Shown piece after piece: positions 28,998-37,583 of a stretch of 64,000 nt of DNA (the first letter of the stretch is position 1; each line of letters opens with the position of its first letter). The position numbers and the translations under genes were made by a program. The stretch is from Methanoregulaceae archaeon PtaB.Bin056 (GTDB lineage: Archaea; Halobacteriota; Methanomicrobia; Methanomicrobiales; Methanospirillaceae). The notes beneath the pieces were generated by a model that worked only from the letters and a program-made list of their open reading frames with translations, searched no databases and had not been told where the DNA came from. The stretch spans positions 1-64,000 of the forward strand of contig MVQD01000086.1 of NCBI GenBank assembly GCA_002067095.1, in the 5' to 3' direction.

Positions 28998-30263
28998 TTA
29001 CGCGGCACACGGCGTATACATCCCGCTTGCGACAATGTAGGTCTCTGAGTCGCTCCCCTCTACACGCCGAATATACGCCGACTTGTAATAGACGCCGTTT
29101 CGGTCGGGGATCATCCAGATGTAGTCCACCCAGCCGGTCCCCTCCGCAAGGGCCTTTTCAACGATCTGCTCCCTGAACGGGGTGCCGGCGACATCGGTCT
29201 TCCCCTTCATGTTCACCCCGATCAGATGAGGATTGTCGGCTTCCGCGACGATGGTCACGTTCGTGTCGTACACAAAGACATAGAGGGCCCGGTTTTCGCG
29301 GTCCCAGAACGGGTGCTCGCCTGCGTTGATACGTGCGATGGTCCCGGGGGCGTCATGCATCAGCGCATCAGCGGTGTAGTCCACGAGCGACACCACCTGT
29401 TCACGCGACACTGGCGGCTCCGGGGTGCAGGAGACCCCGAGATACCGGTACATGATCCGCTGGTACTCGGTGATCCCGGTCTCGTCCGGCTCGTACCGCA
29501 GACTGTCGAGGGCTGCCTGGAACCTGGCGACGAACTCGTCCGGCGTGTTCTTATTGAAGGCGTAGTAGTGGTCCTGGTATTCGAGCGTGTAGACTACGGA
29601 AAACGCATTGGGATCGCCGGTCACCTTCCCTGCATGGTACCTGCCGACAGTCTCGCCGTAGCACCAGAGGTCGAGCGTCCCGTCCTGCATCGCGGAGATG
29701 AGGGAGCGGATCGTGGGATAGGCGATGATCCGGGACGCGTTCACGCCGAGTCCCAGGAGCTGGAGATGAGCAGAGTCGTCCCTGACCACCCCGATGCGGT
29801 AGCGGTCCAGGTCTGAAGGAGTGGTAATCACTGGGGACCTGTCCTTCAAAGAGAAGAGCACCTTCCGATCGGAGCCGAGCGGGCCTGCCCACTTGAAGAG
29901 GTGCTCGCGCTCGGGGAGTCGAACGGTGGCGAACACTACGGTGTTGTTGCGGGAGAGCGCCGTCTCGTAGGCCTGCGACCATGAGAGCACCGTGATGCGA
30001 TCGGAGGAGACTGCGTTACCCATCCGTTTGAGAACCCCGCGGAGAAGGTCAACGGATATCCCCCTGATCGTCCCGTTCTCGACGTAGTTGAGCGGGGGGT
30101 AGTCCTCGGTGAGGAACATCAGGTCTTCGGGAGCAGTCGCAGGGGGTGCGGTCACACTCGGGGCTGCAGGCAATTCAGTCGTCTGGGGGGCCATGCAACC
30201 CGAAAGGAATACCGCGCCTGCGAGCAGTCCAAGCAGAAGCAAAAGGAGAGTCGGTCTCATCAT
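28998..30263 (-). CDS. Lipoprotein: periplasmic-binding (SBP_bac_3) plus Cache
   Basis: 421 residues. Signal peptide with lipobox cysteine Cys23 (FLSGC). The N-terminal two-thirds has the SBP_bac_3 pattern: 'LMFLTEDYPPLNYVENGTIRGISVDLLRGVL' is the family opening, followed by 'WSQAYETALSRNNTVVFATVRLPERE' and 'DLDRYRIGVVRDDSAHLQL'. The C-terminal part 'VSLVDYTADALMHDAPG' to the end is a single Cache domain with 'YIWMIPDRNGVYYKSAYI'. There is no ABC permease nearby, so it is more likely a sensor/receptor subunit than a transporter component. ATG at 30260 is an equally good start. Confidence 0.8.
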   Translation of the reverse strand: MMRPTLLLLLLGLLAGAVFLSGCMAPQTTELPAAPSVTAPPATAPEDLMFLTEDYPPLNYVENGTIRGISVDLLRGVLKRMGNAVSSDRITVLSWSQAYETALSRNNTVVFATVRLPEREHLFKWAGPLGSDRKVLFSLKDRSPVITTPSDLDRYRIGVVRDDSAHLQLLGLGVNASRIIAYPTIRSLISAMQDGTLDLWCYGETVGRYHAGKVTGDPNAFSVVYTLEYQDHYYAFNKNTPDEFVARFQAALDSLRYEPDETGITEYQRIMYRYLGVSCTPEPPVSREQVVSLVDYTADALMHDAPGTIARINAGEHPFWDRENRALYVFVYDTNVTIVAEADNPHLIGVNMKGKTDVAGTPFREQIVEKALAEGTGWVDYIWMIPDRNGVYYKSAYIRRVEGSDSETYIVASGMYTPCAA

Positions 30264-30452
30264 CCACCATCCTTGGTTGAGTGGTTCCGCCGTGCATCTC
30301 TTATGCATTGCGGAATGGTCGTGGGTGGGGGGCAAAGGGCCTTTGAGGGAAAATTGGGAGACTGCCCTTTCCCGTGGGGAGGGATCGGTCCCTTCACACT
30401 TTCACTCCCCACCCGGGCGATCTTGTAGACTCCATGAAGCCGCTCTCCCCGC

Positions 30453-30650
30453 ATGCACGACGACCCGCCGCTCGTCTGTTGCCCTGTCTGTAAATCGGCA
30501 ATGGTCACCCGGATCAACGAGAGAGGCCTCTGGGAGTGCCAGTACCACCTCTGCCGGGCGGTGTTCCTGCTCTACCCCCGGATCCCGCACGACCAGGCGC
30601 CGCTCATACGTGAGGACGGGAGCTGGTATTTTGCCAAAGGGGGGCCGTGA
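30453..30650 (+). CDS. Small zinc-ribbon-like protein
   Basis: 65 residues with 'CCPVCK', then 'CQYHLC', giving two cysteine pairs separated by about 20 residues, a zinc-ribbon spacing. Composition and the lack of a competing long frame in this gap support it. No ribosome-binding site is obvious. It lies between two Cache-domain lipoprotein genes, which run the opposite way. Function unknown. Confidence 0.5.
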   Translation: MHDDPPLVCCPVCKSAMVTRINERGLWECQYHLCRAVFLLYPRIPHDQAPLIREDGSWYFAKGGP

Positions 30651-30693
30651 TCCCCTCCATACGCTGTTCCGTGAAAGGAGGGGAGATACTCCC

Positions 30694-31542
30694 TCACGTC
30701 TCCCCGATCACGAGCACCCGCCACTCTGTCCCGTGGAGCTCCACCGTGTCCCAGAAGGTCTCCTTCGAGACGACCTCACCGGACCCGGTCCGGTGGAAGG
30801 AGCAGGTGTCGTACCCGGTGCGGTTTGCCGCATAATGGCGGGCAAGATCGAGTATCTCCGGGAATTCTGCATAGAGCGTCTCGTTGAAGGTCTTGCGCCC
30901 GACCTCTTCGGGGTCGGCGTCATAGAGGACCCTTCCTCCAGGCTGTGCAGCCATGAAAGAATACGGGGTGCCGGACACGGCGGTCTCCGCGACGGGGCGG
31001 ACGAGGGCATCGGGCGAAAATGCCATGCTTATCACGCCGGCAAACTCCTTGTCCATGGAGAAGACCGGGTGAGCGATCACCACGCCGTCTCCTCCTCCGG
31101 CAAGCGCAAGAAGTTCGCTCATCAGGGGAACTCTTTCTGTTACGGCCTTCTGTACGATCGCATAGCCGATGAGGTCCTGGCCGACAAGGACCTTCGCATC
31201 GCCAGGTTCTGCAGCGAGCACGGTGCCGTCCGGGCCATAGGTGATCACGTTCATGACCGCGGGGTGAGAGGCCGCTGCTTTTGCGAGCACCGCGTCCGCG
31301 GCGGGGCCGGAGAGCCCCCTCGTCCCGAGGGCATCTGCGGCATCAGAGACGGTGAGGTCGAGCTCATAGAGGGCAGACTGCACGCTTCCGGTCACATCCC
31401 AAAGCGCCTGCTGCATGGCCGCGTGGCCGGTGAGCGGGGTCGGTGCGGGAGTGATCGGTGAAGTCTGTTCCTGGAGGCAGCCCGCAACGAGGAGAAGGCC
31501 GGCAACCACGGCAATAAGGAAAAAATTATAGTACCTATTCAT
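30694..31542 (-). CDS. Cache-domain lipoprotein
   Basis: 282 residues. Signal peptide and lipobox Cys22 (LLVAGC), a short Pro/Thr linker, then a helical region and an extracellular Cache-type sensor domain: 'VMNVITYGPDGTVLAAEPGDAKVLVGQDLIGYA', 'HPVFSMDKEFAGVISMAFSPDAL' and 'VLYDADPEEVGRKTF' are typical double-Cache phrases. No signalling domain is attached, so it may hand the ligand to a separate membrane receptor. It lies just downstream on the map of the SBP-Cache lipoprotein, which suggests related ligands. Confidence 0.78.
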   Translation of the reverse strand: MNRYYNFFLIAVVAGLLLVAGCLQEQTSPITPAPTPLTGHAAMQQALWDVTGSVQSALYELDLTVSDAADALGTRGLSGPAADAVLAKAAASHPAVMNVITYGPDGTVLAAEPGDAKVLVGQDLIGYAIVQKAVTERVPLMSELLALAGGGDGVVIAHPVFSMDKEFAGVISMAFSPDALVRPVAETAVSGTPYSFMAAQPGGRVLYDADPEEVGRKTFNETLYAEFPEILDLARHYAANRTGYDTCSFHRTGSGEVVSKETFWDTVELHGTEWRVLVIGET

Positions 31543-31750
31543 GAGGTATCATGTAGACTCCGTGCCGTTTTGTTATTTTTGCTCTGGCGTGATGACGGGC
31601 GTCCACCCGCGCATCGGAATGCACAGTGACCAGGACATCGATATCGGGAAATCTTTATATTGCCAATTCGTCATTTCACTCCTTGACCAGCAGCAAAGGG
31701 ATCACGAAATTTCCTCGCCTGCATGGTCAAACAGGAAAGGGGGTGTAAAA

Positions 31751-32251
31751 TTGAACATACGGGACCATTCTCTATTCTGGCTTCTTGTCATGATCGTGAT
31801 TTGCTCTCCTGTCATGGCAGCCGGTGCGTCTGAGTATCCGGCATTAAAGAGCATTGCAGCCTCCCTGCCGATGGAGGACTTAAAAACCGCAGAGGTCACG
31901 GCCGATGCCAATGCGCAACTTGGCACGATCTCGTATTACCTGTGGGATAGAACGGCGGTTGCAAAACATACCTATGACGGTTCCAAGATCATTTCGGTGC
32001 CGTGGGGATCGATGCTGGTGTGGGAAGTGACAGGGAGAGTGAATGGTGGCCCACACCAGACGGGTATGATATTCATGTATGACATGTTCGCGGGGGAAGT
32101 AACGGATTCAATTCTTCTCAAACCGAACAAGTGGGCAACCCTCAGGACGAATCCCGGATTCTATGTCACCGCTGATACGGGTGTTGAGATCCTTGTCATT
32201 GCCCCGGATGGCGATATCGCCTACGAAGCAATCTTGATTGACATACCCTGA
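31751..32251 (+). CDS. Exported protein of unknown function, 166 aa
   Basis: The start is taken as TTG at 31751, with a GGGGGTGT ribosome-binding site 3-4 bases upstream and a signal peptide right after it (FWLLVMIVICSPVMA). A longer frame runs upstream but has no protein character. The mature part, about 140 residues, is beta-rich: 'ISYYLWDRTAVAKHTYDGSKIISVPWGSMLVWEV' and 'WATLRTNPGFYVTADTGVEILVIAPDGD'. Family unknown. It is secreted or lipid-free in the pseudoperiplasm. Confidence 0.65.
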   Translation: MNIRDHSLFWLLVMIVICSPVMAAGASEYPALKSIAASLPMEDLKTAEVTADANAQLGTISYYLWDRTAVAKHTYDGSKIISVPWGSMLVWEVTGRVNGGPHQTGMIFMYDMFAGEVTDSILLKPNKWATLRTNPGFYVTADTGVEILVIAPDGDIAYEAILIDIP

Positions 32252-33003
32252 ATATTTTTGATTGGCGGGAATCTGGAAGCATCCCTGATTTTCTCACGTC
32301 AATATCTCGAACCAAATGATAAGTCAGGGTCCAAAGATGCGAATTTTTTTTAAAACCATTCCTCATGTACCGGAGACCGGGTATCCCGAATGAGCAGATG
32401 TGCAAATCTCACGCATGCCGGAGCCATCCAAACGCCGGGGCATGGAAAGCCCTTCTGACCGGGTCTGTGAACACACCACCCACCGTAATACATTCAATGA
32501 AGCCGTAAAAACTGTACAGGACGAGGCCCGAAGAATTGTATGATTCGCTCTTTTTGTCATTGCCCCGGAGGGCCCCCGTTACAGGCTGGTGGTAGAGAGA
32601 ATCGCCGCGATGAGACCGGCATAAAAGTCATGGCCGGAGCGTGCGGCCATGCTCGATTCCCCCCGAGAGCAAAGCGGAGATGCGCCGGAAGTTCCAAAAG
32701 TAGTATGGCTGCCCGTTCTCCATGATGCAGGGGCCGGCCCGTGATAAAGACCCTCCCGGGACAGAGGAAGCGCATTCCTCATTCTGGTCACACAGCACGG
32801 ATCCCGCGTTCACCCGCCCTGTCACCTCCAGGAACCGGGATAAGGGATATGGCCCGTGCCGTCCGGGTGTCGATAAAGACCAGAATGATTTTCTGGCCCC
32901 GGCACCGACAAATACCAATACCTGGTCCCGGTAAGACTCCCCCACTATACGATCCGAAAATGCAGTGGGTGAAACGGGACTCTTCCGAGGAACGTGTGAA
33001 AAA
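32252..33003. other. Intergenic, about 750 bases
   Basis: The longest gene-free stretch outside the repeat region. Several frames of 60-180 codons cross it on both strands, but none has a recognisable family, ribosome-binding site or signal peptide. The minus-strand frame 32628-33167 reads smoothly and may preserve a remnant, but I cannot name it. An AT-rich block at 32341-32352 precedes it. Confidence 0.35.
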
Positions 33004-34053
33004 ATGAGACCACTACGACTGGTATTGATACTCCTCCTCCTCATTGTTGTGCCCCTCTCCATGGTGTCCGGCTCCGGGACCTGGGGGGTTGTCGCCGCGT
33101 GGGGTGCCGAAGGCAACGGGGCGGGGGAATTCTCCGGCCCGTACGGGATCGCGGTCGACGAGAGCAAAGAGATGATCTATATCGTCGACGAGAGCAACCA
33201 TAGGGTCCAGGTATTCGACTCAAACGGCACTTTCCAGGCGATGTGGGGGGAGCCCGGGTACGATGCGGCCGGTGAGTTCAACCACCCGACGGATATTGCG
33301 GTCGCTCCCTCCGGGTCGGTGTACGTGGTGGACAACTACAACCACAGGGTCCAGGCCTTTGACCGGAATGGAGAGTTCCTTGCTCTCTTTGGCTCCTATG
33401 GAACCGGCGACGGGGAGTTCAACCTTCCCACCGGTATCGCGATCGATGCTGCAGGAGATGTCTACGTAACCGACCTGAACAACTGCCGCGTCCAGAAGTT
33501 TACGGCTGACGGGACTTTCATCAACGCATGGGGCTCCGAAGGGAGCGGGCCGGGGGAGTTCATGAACGCCGAGGGTATCGCGGCAGGCCCTGACGGGAGC
33601 ATTTACGTCGCGGATACCCGGAACAACCGGACCCAGAAATTCGACTCATCGGGGACGTTCCTCCTCGAGTGGGGACATTCCGGGGACAGGGAAGGGGAGT
33701 TCATCTACCCGATTGACATTGCCGCTGACGCGAACGGGAACGTGTACGTGACCGACTGGGGCAACAACCGCATCCAGGTGTTCGATGCCTCGGGCACGTT
33801 CCTCTCGGCGTGGGGAGCCAATGGTACCGGGCCGGGCCAGTTCAACGGGCCGACAGGGATTGCAGTCGACGCCGCCGGCAATGTCTACGTGACAGAATGG
33901 GCAGCGAACCGGGTCCAGAAATTCTCCTCTTCGGCAACCCTCGTTCCGACCACGTCCACGCCCACCGGCACGGCAACGGCACCCCTTGGGTGCGCAGCCC
34001 TTGGGGGGGTTGTCCTCGCCATGCTGTTCCATGCAGGACTTAAAAGGAAGTGA
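33004..34053 (+). CDS. Secreted NHL-repeat beta-propeller protein
   Basis: 349 residues. Signal peptide at 1-20 (LVLILLLLIVVPLSMVSG). Six NHL repeats follow with the motif 'GEFNxPxGIAxDAAGDVYVxDxxNxRVQxF' in variable form; this folds into a six-bladed propeller. A Thr/Pro linker and a C-terminal hydrophobic helix 'LGGVVLAMLFHAGL' followed by 'KRK' should anchor it in the membrane. NHL proteins of archaea are often extracellular binding proteins; the substrate is unknown. The GAGG element about 13 bases upstream is a weak ribosome-binding site. Confidence 0.87.
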   Translation: MRPLRLVLILLLLIVVPLSMVSGSGTWGVVAAWGAEGNGAGEFSGPYGIAVDESKEMIYIVDESNHRVQVFDSNGTFQAMWGEPGYDAAGEFNHPTDIAVAPSGSVYVVDNYNHRVQAFDRNGEFLALFGSYGTGDGEFNLPTGIAIDAAGDVYVTDLNNCRVQKFTADGTFINAWGSEGSGPGEFMNAEGIAAGPDGSIYVADTRNNRTQKFDSSGTFLLEWGHSGDREGEFIYPIDIAADANGNVYVTDWGNNRIQVFDASGTFLSAWGANGTGPGQFNGPTGIAVDAAGNVYVTEWAANRVQKFSSSATLVPTTSTPTGTATAPLGCAALGGVVLAMLFHAGLKRK

Positions 34054-34143
34054 AACCCCAATCACTCAATTGTCCTTGGATCAGGGGAATGCCCTTGATC
34101 TTTTCATCCTGTATGCGTGTGCAGCAGGGAGACCGGGGGATTT

Positions 34144-34617
34144 TCATGGGGGACTCAATAGTATCCGGTCGAGAATTTCTGCCGCGTCCCTGACGGGACA
34201 TCGGGCACCTGGTTGTAAAGAGGCCTTCGTTCTTCGCACGCTGATATTCTGCGGGATTGTCCAGGTTGCAGCCAAGGAGCGCCGTGCAGTTGATCGAGCC
34301 GTTCCGTTCCGAGAATTGACGGATGAATTCCCTGACAAGTGCCCGGGTCTTATCAGTCGCGCCATCGTCACCGGCAACTGCCTTCCCATACTTTACGCAA
34401 ATCACAAGGACTGCACCGGATACCGCCCCGCAGATATTTCCCGTTTTTGATATCCCTGCACCAAATCCGCAGGCAACTTTTCTCGCTACATCCAGGGTCA
34501 AGACCCAATTCTTTCAAAAAAAGTGGAGAATACTGCCGCTGAACAGGTGAAGCCTGCACGAAAATATGCAAGGGCCTCGTCTGGTTTTTCCAGGTTGACA
34601 TCTCCATTCTCTCTCAT
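34144..34617 (-). pseudogene. C_GCAxxG_C_C redox protein gene, two frameshifts
   Basis: Read with two frame changes, the strand gives a complete C_GCAxxG_C_C family protein. It starts at ATG 34617 after GGGGAGAG and reads 'ALAYFRAGFTCSAAVFSTFFERIG'; near 34503-34512 the frame changes and continues as 'ARKVACGFGAGISKTGNICG' (the family's C-x2-x... GCAxxG region), then 'ALLGCNLDN', and near 34190-34206 returns to the first frame with 'VRDAAEILDRILLSPP' and stop. The family is thought to be a membrane or cytosolic redox/thiol protein near selenium and sulfur genes. Two compensating indels may be sequencing errors or decay. Confidence 0.72.
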
Positions 34618-34661
34618 TTCTCTCCCCTGAAACGCCCAGGTTTGCCAGTCTTTTGGAGATA

Positions 34662-34877
34662 TCACTTCCCCAGCCTGACAAGATACCGGTTATCGGCCGC
34701 CTGGTCCCATGAGACCTGGTATCCCTGGCCCGAGAACGGCGAGCAGGTGTTGTCCACCTGCTCCCTCGTTGCAAAGAAGGCGACCGCGTCGCCCTGTGGG
34801 AGCTTGTTCAGCAGGATCTTCAGTTTGATCATCAGGTTCGTGCAGGTAAGTTCGGTGAAATCCATTGGTTCAGTCAT
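34662..34877 (-). CDS. TusA/SirA-like sulfur carrier protein
   Basis: 71 residues. 'MDFTELTCTNLMIKLKILLNKLPQG' matches TusA family proteins with the active cysteine at Cys12, but the usual C-P-x-P is replaced by C-T-N-L. The rest ('AVAFFATREQVDNTCSPF') agrees with the family fold. In the Tus/Dsr pathway this protein accepts sulfur (or selenium) from a transporter-side partner. It is the last gene of a four-gene operon (37119 to 34662). Confidence 0.8.
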   Translation of the reverse strand: MTEPMDFTELTCTNLMIKLKILLNKLPQGDAVAFFATREQVDNTCSPFSGQGYQVSWDQAADNRYLVRLGK

Positions 34878-34894
34878 GGCAGCCTCTCCTCTCT

Positions 34895-36058
34895 TTAAAA
34901 GAATATGAGCCGTGACGCGGCCCCATCGTTCTCCGCTTTCCAGAGCACCCGGGCAAGGTCTTCGTTTCGCAGTCGCGGGATAGTCACAAACCCGGGTGAG
35001 AGGTCGATCCCCCGGTCGTCAAGCGACGGCCCGTGCACGAAATACTCAAGACCCGGGACGTCTGTCGTGACCGCGACCATCTCCTGGACATTGAAGACCT
35101 TGTCGTTTGCGGGGACCTCGTGGGTCCCGTGGAGTGCATATACCCCGTCCTCGATGAAGATGACCGTTGTCGGGATCCCGCCCATCGCAGCGGCGAGGGC
35201 AAGCGAGAGCCCTCCAAAGGTCCATTCCGTACAGTACGGGGGGTGTGCGATGAATACCACAAGGGGCGGGACGCGATCTTCCCGCCTCCCGTCCGGCACC
35301 ACGTTCCCCGATGCAGACGATATTATCGGAAGGTTCCCGGAAAACCGGGAGAGTATCTCTTTCAGCGGCAGTATGGCGATCTCTTCGATGGCGGAGGCGG
35401 GCTCGCAGAACCCTGTCCCGGGGTTCATCTGGTAGTAGCCCCTTGCTGTCGCACACCGGGAGCAGGCCGCAAACCAGGGCTCCCTCCCGGCCTGGACAGC
35501 GGATGCAGAGATGCCTGCGATCGCCCTCCCGATATTCTCAAACTCGGATGGACGCTGGCCGTTGTGCAGGGTATGGACGCCGTCAAGATAGGTGTAAAGC
35601 TCCGGCGAGAGCCCTCCTCCCTGGACTGCCGAAAGGAACCTCACCATGTAGACGGTGGCCCGGCTCATGTACGGGCCTTCGCAGAGGAGAAAGCCTGCCT
35701 TTTTAGTTCCCTTCCACCCGGAAACAAGGGAAGAGACGAGGGACTGCCAGAACGGGGCATCTTCCTGGCTTCCCGCGACTGTAACCCATGGGGATCCGGT
35801 CGCAACGAAACCCCGCAGGCCGTGGAGTATGAGTTCGTCCCCGTCGGCAACGATGCGGATGCCGTCGCGCTCTGCAAGCATCCGCCAGAAATCCCTTGTC
35901 CTCGCGTCAACGAGGCTGTAGAGTGCGTCGCCTGTGAGATACACCGTTGTGCCGAGAGGGACGCCGCCTGTCCTCGCAGATGCCCGGAGCGTCTCCGCCA
36001 CCCAGCGAAGGCGCTCAGCCGGTACCAGGTCGCAGAAGAGGAAAGTCGAGACGGCCAT
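34895..36058 (-). CDS. Large DsrE/TusD-TusC-like sulfur relay fusion protein
   Basis: 387 residues, far longer than the 110-130 of single DsrE-type proteins. Three DsrE-like parts are suggested: an N-terminal 'VSTFLFCDLVPAERLRWVAETL' strand region, a central 'VYMVRFLSAVQGGG...' part ending in 'ACSRCATARGYYQMNP' (the conserved Cys of TusD), and a C-terminal 'LVVFIAHPPYCTEWTFGGLSLALAAAMGGIPTTVIF' part (TusC/DsrF style with a Cys). Such proteins pass persulfide sulfur. In the operon it sits between YeeE halves and TusA, 18 bases upstream of tusA. Confidence 0.7.
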   Translation of the reverse strand: MAVSTFLFCDLVPAERLRWVAETLRASARTGGVPLGTTVYLTGDALYSLVDARTRDFWRMLAERDGIRIVADGDELILHGLRGFVATGSPWVTVAGSQEDAPFWQSLVSSLVSGWKGTKKAGFLLCEGPYMSRATVYMVRFLSAVQGGGLSPELYTYLDGVHTLHNGQRPSEFENIGRAIAGISASAVQAGREPWFAACSRCATARGYYQMNPGTGFCEPASAIEEIAILPLKEILSRFSGNLPIISSASGNVVPDGRREDRVPPLVVFIAHPPYCTEWTFGGLSLALAAAMGGIPTTVIFIEDGVYALHGTHEVPANDKVFNVQEMVAVTTDVPGLEYFVHGPSLDDRGIDLSPGFVTIPRLRNEDLARVLWKAENDGAASRLIFF

Positions 36059-36064
36059 GGTGAA

Positions 36065-36589
36065 TCAGGCTCCGAACCCAAGCGTTTTCATCAGCGCAAC
36101 CACCCACCCCGACACGAGCGCTGCAAAGAGGATTGAACCTGCGCACATCCCGACAAAGAACCAGGCTGCCCTGTAATTCCCCTCTGATGCCATGACGGTC
36201 TGGCGGATGGGGCAGCCGCCGATGAGCACCGCGATCAACCCGATGAAAAAGCCGGGAACTATCGAGAAGATGAGATACGCAGCGGCATCCAGGCCTCCGG
36301 GAGCACCGGGGATTGGTGTTGCAGGTCCGCTCGTAAGTGCCCAGAAGAAGTGCTCCATTGCGGCCGGGGTGAGGAACCAGAAGAGGAGATACCCGGCAAA
36401 AGACGCCACGATCAGTGCGAGGTACCCGGAGAGGAGACGGGTGTGACGGAACAGGAAATAGTCCCGGAACCCGCCTATCGAGCAATACCCGGATCGCTGT
36501 GCAAGGTATCCTATGAGGATGCCCAAAAGAAGCGTCATGATGGGGACAAAGAAGACTGCAGCATCTTCCGGAAGGATCCCGCTTGCCAT
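36065..36589 (-). CDS. YeeE/YedE family transporter, second half
   Basis: 174 residues with five or six hydrophobic helices. Conserved family elements include 'RSGYCSIGGFRDYFLF' and 'VLIGGCPIRQTVMASEGN'. The 'GGCP' cysteine lies at the pore in thiosulfate transporters of this family, which import thiosulfate. The start at 36589 overlaps the stop of the preceding gene (TGATG), so the two are translationally coupled. Together the two products correspond to one normal YeeE protein. Confidence 0.85.
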   Translation of the reverse strand: MASGILPEDAAVFFVPIMTLLLGILIGYLAQRSGYCSIGGFRDYFLFRHTRLLSGYLALIVASFAGYLLFWFLTPAAMEHFFWALTSGPATPIPGAPGGLDAAAYLIFSIVPGFFIGLIAVLIGGCPIRQTVMASEGNYRAAWFFVGMCAGSILFAALVSGWVVALMKTLGFGA

Positions 36590-37119
36590 CAGGCGCCCTC
36601 CTGCTCGGCCTTCCTGAGCATGAAATAGGCTCCCAGGACCACGCCCGCCGCCATCGAAACGATGAAGATGACTGCCATGAGGTCCCCGTACCCTGTCCGA
36701 AGAGCTGCCCGGTAGGGGCACCCCCCGAATATCATCGCAAGGTTCAGGACAAGGATACCGGAGATGAAGTAAATGAGATAGTCCCTTGTTGTCCCTTTCT
36801 TTATCCTGTGCTCGCGGTGAAGGGTGGCAGAGATATAGCCCCCGATCAAAACTCCTGCCACGCTCATGACCGGCAGGAGTGAGTTCTTCGAGATGGCGGC
36901 CAGGGCAAGGTTCGTGCCTGCGATGATGTTGGTCAGGCCGTTCACCATGTCACGGGTATGGCATGCGACGCAGAACCCGTACGCCTCAGGACCCCCAGCA
37001 CTGATCAGGAGGGCTTGCGAAAATGCAGCAAGGACCCCGATCAGTGCACCAAGGAATGCCGGGTGCCTTGAGAGCAGGGACGCATAATATCGTATCGTAT
37101 TGGTGTATTCATCTGGCAT
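36589..37119 (-). CDS. YeeE/YedE family transporter, first half
   Basis: 176 residues with hydrophobic helices and the motif pair 'GFCVACHTRDMVNG' and 'GGCPYRAALRTGYGD', which mirrors the second half gene ('GYCSIGG', 'GGCPIRQ'). YeeE/YedE proteins have an internal pseudo-symmetry, so here each symmetric half is a separate gene. It is the first gene of the sulfur operon. A palindrome TTTAA-N6-TTAAA at 37136-37151, only 17 bases upstream of the start, may be its control element. Confidence 0.85.
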   Translation of the reverse strand: MPDEYTNTIRYYASLLSRHPAFLGALIGVLAAFSQALLISAGGPEAYGFCVACHTRDMVNGLTNIIAGTNLALAAISKNSLLPVMSVAGVLIGGYISATLHREHRIKKGTTRDYLIYFISGILVLNLAMIFGGCPYRAALRTGYGDLMAVIFIVSMAAGVVLGAYFMLRKAEQEGA

Positions 37120-37583
37120 AATGAGCGGGATATCATTTAAAATTTTTTAAAAATAAGTATTCCGATGCATTTTTACGCGTATGAGAAAAAATGCCCATGT
37201 AAATGCGGCGAATTTAAGAATGAAGAAGAAAGATGCGCAGGATGAAAATGAAGGGAGAGAGAAGATCACGACATGGATCTTCTGACTATCGAAGGATTCA
37301 TGCAGGGCACGATAGATTTTCGAAGTGATCCTCGCTGCATGCTGCTCCTCTGCAATCGGGATTCTCCTTGCTGTGATGGCCACCAATGTGCCATCAATTC
37401 ATCCTGATGCTGTCAGCACTCCTGAAATTCCCATTCGTGATTGATCTTTTGGCCCTTGAGGGTGTGCACCCCGTAATTTCCCGTCGTACCCAATGGCCCT
37501 GTAAAAGAAGACAATACCAGAAAGGATGTGGGGATTCGAGAGAAAGTCCAGGCAATTTTTTCGACTGAAGATGATGAAAAAGG
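37120..37583. other. Intergenic, 464 bases
   Basis: AT-rich region between the sulfur operon and the end of the ArsR gene. It includes a TTTAA-N6-TTAAA palindrome at 37136-37151. Frames here have no protein character. The region must contain the sulfur operon promoter. Confidence 0.4.
37136..37151. promoter_or_regulatory. Palindrome TTTAA-N6-TTAAA upstream of sulfur operon
   Basis: TTTAA at 37136-37140, six-base spacer, TTAAA at 37147-37151. The geometry equals that of the TTCAA-N6-TTGAA sites elsewhere in the window, with one base changed in each arm. It is very AT-rich and could occur by chance or be the TATA region itself. Confidence 0.35.

Noticed and set aside
32628-33167. Minus-strand frame of 179 codons
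   Set aside because: It overlaps the promoter and signal peptide of the NHL protein and no domain could be named; kept only as a possible remnant.
35033-36136. Plus-strand frame of 367 codons opposite the DsrE fusion
   Set aside because: Antisense of the supported gene; composition is typical of a shadow frame.
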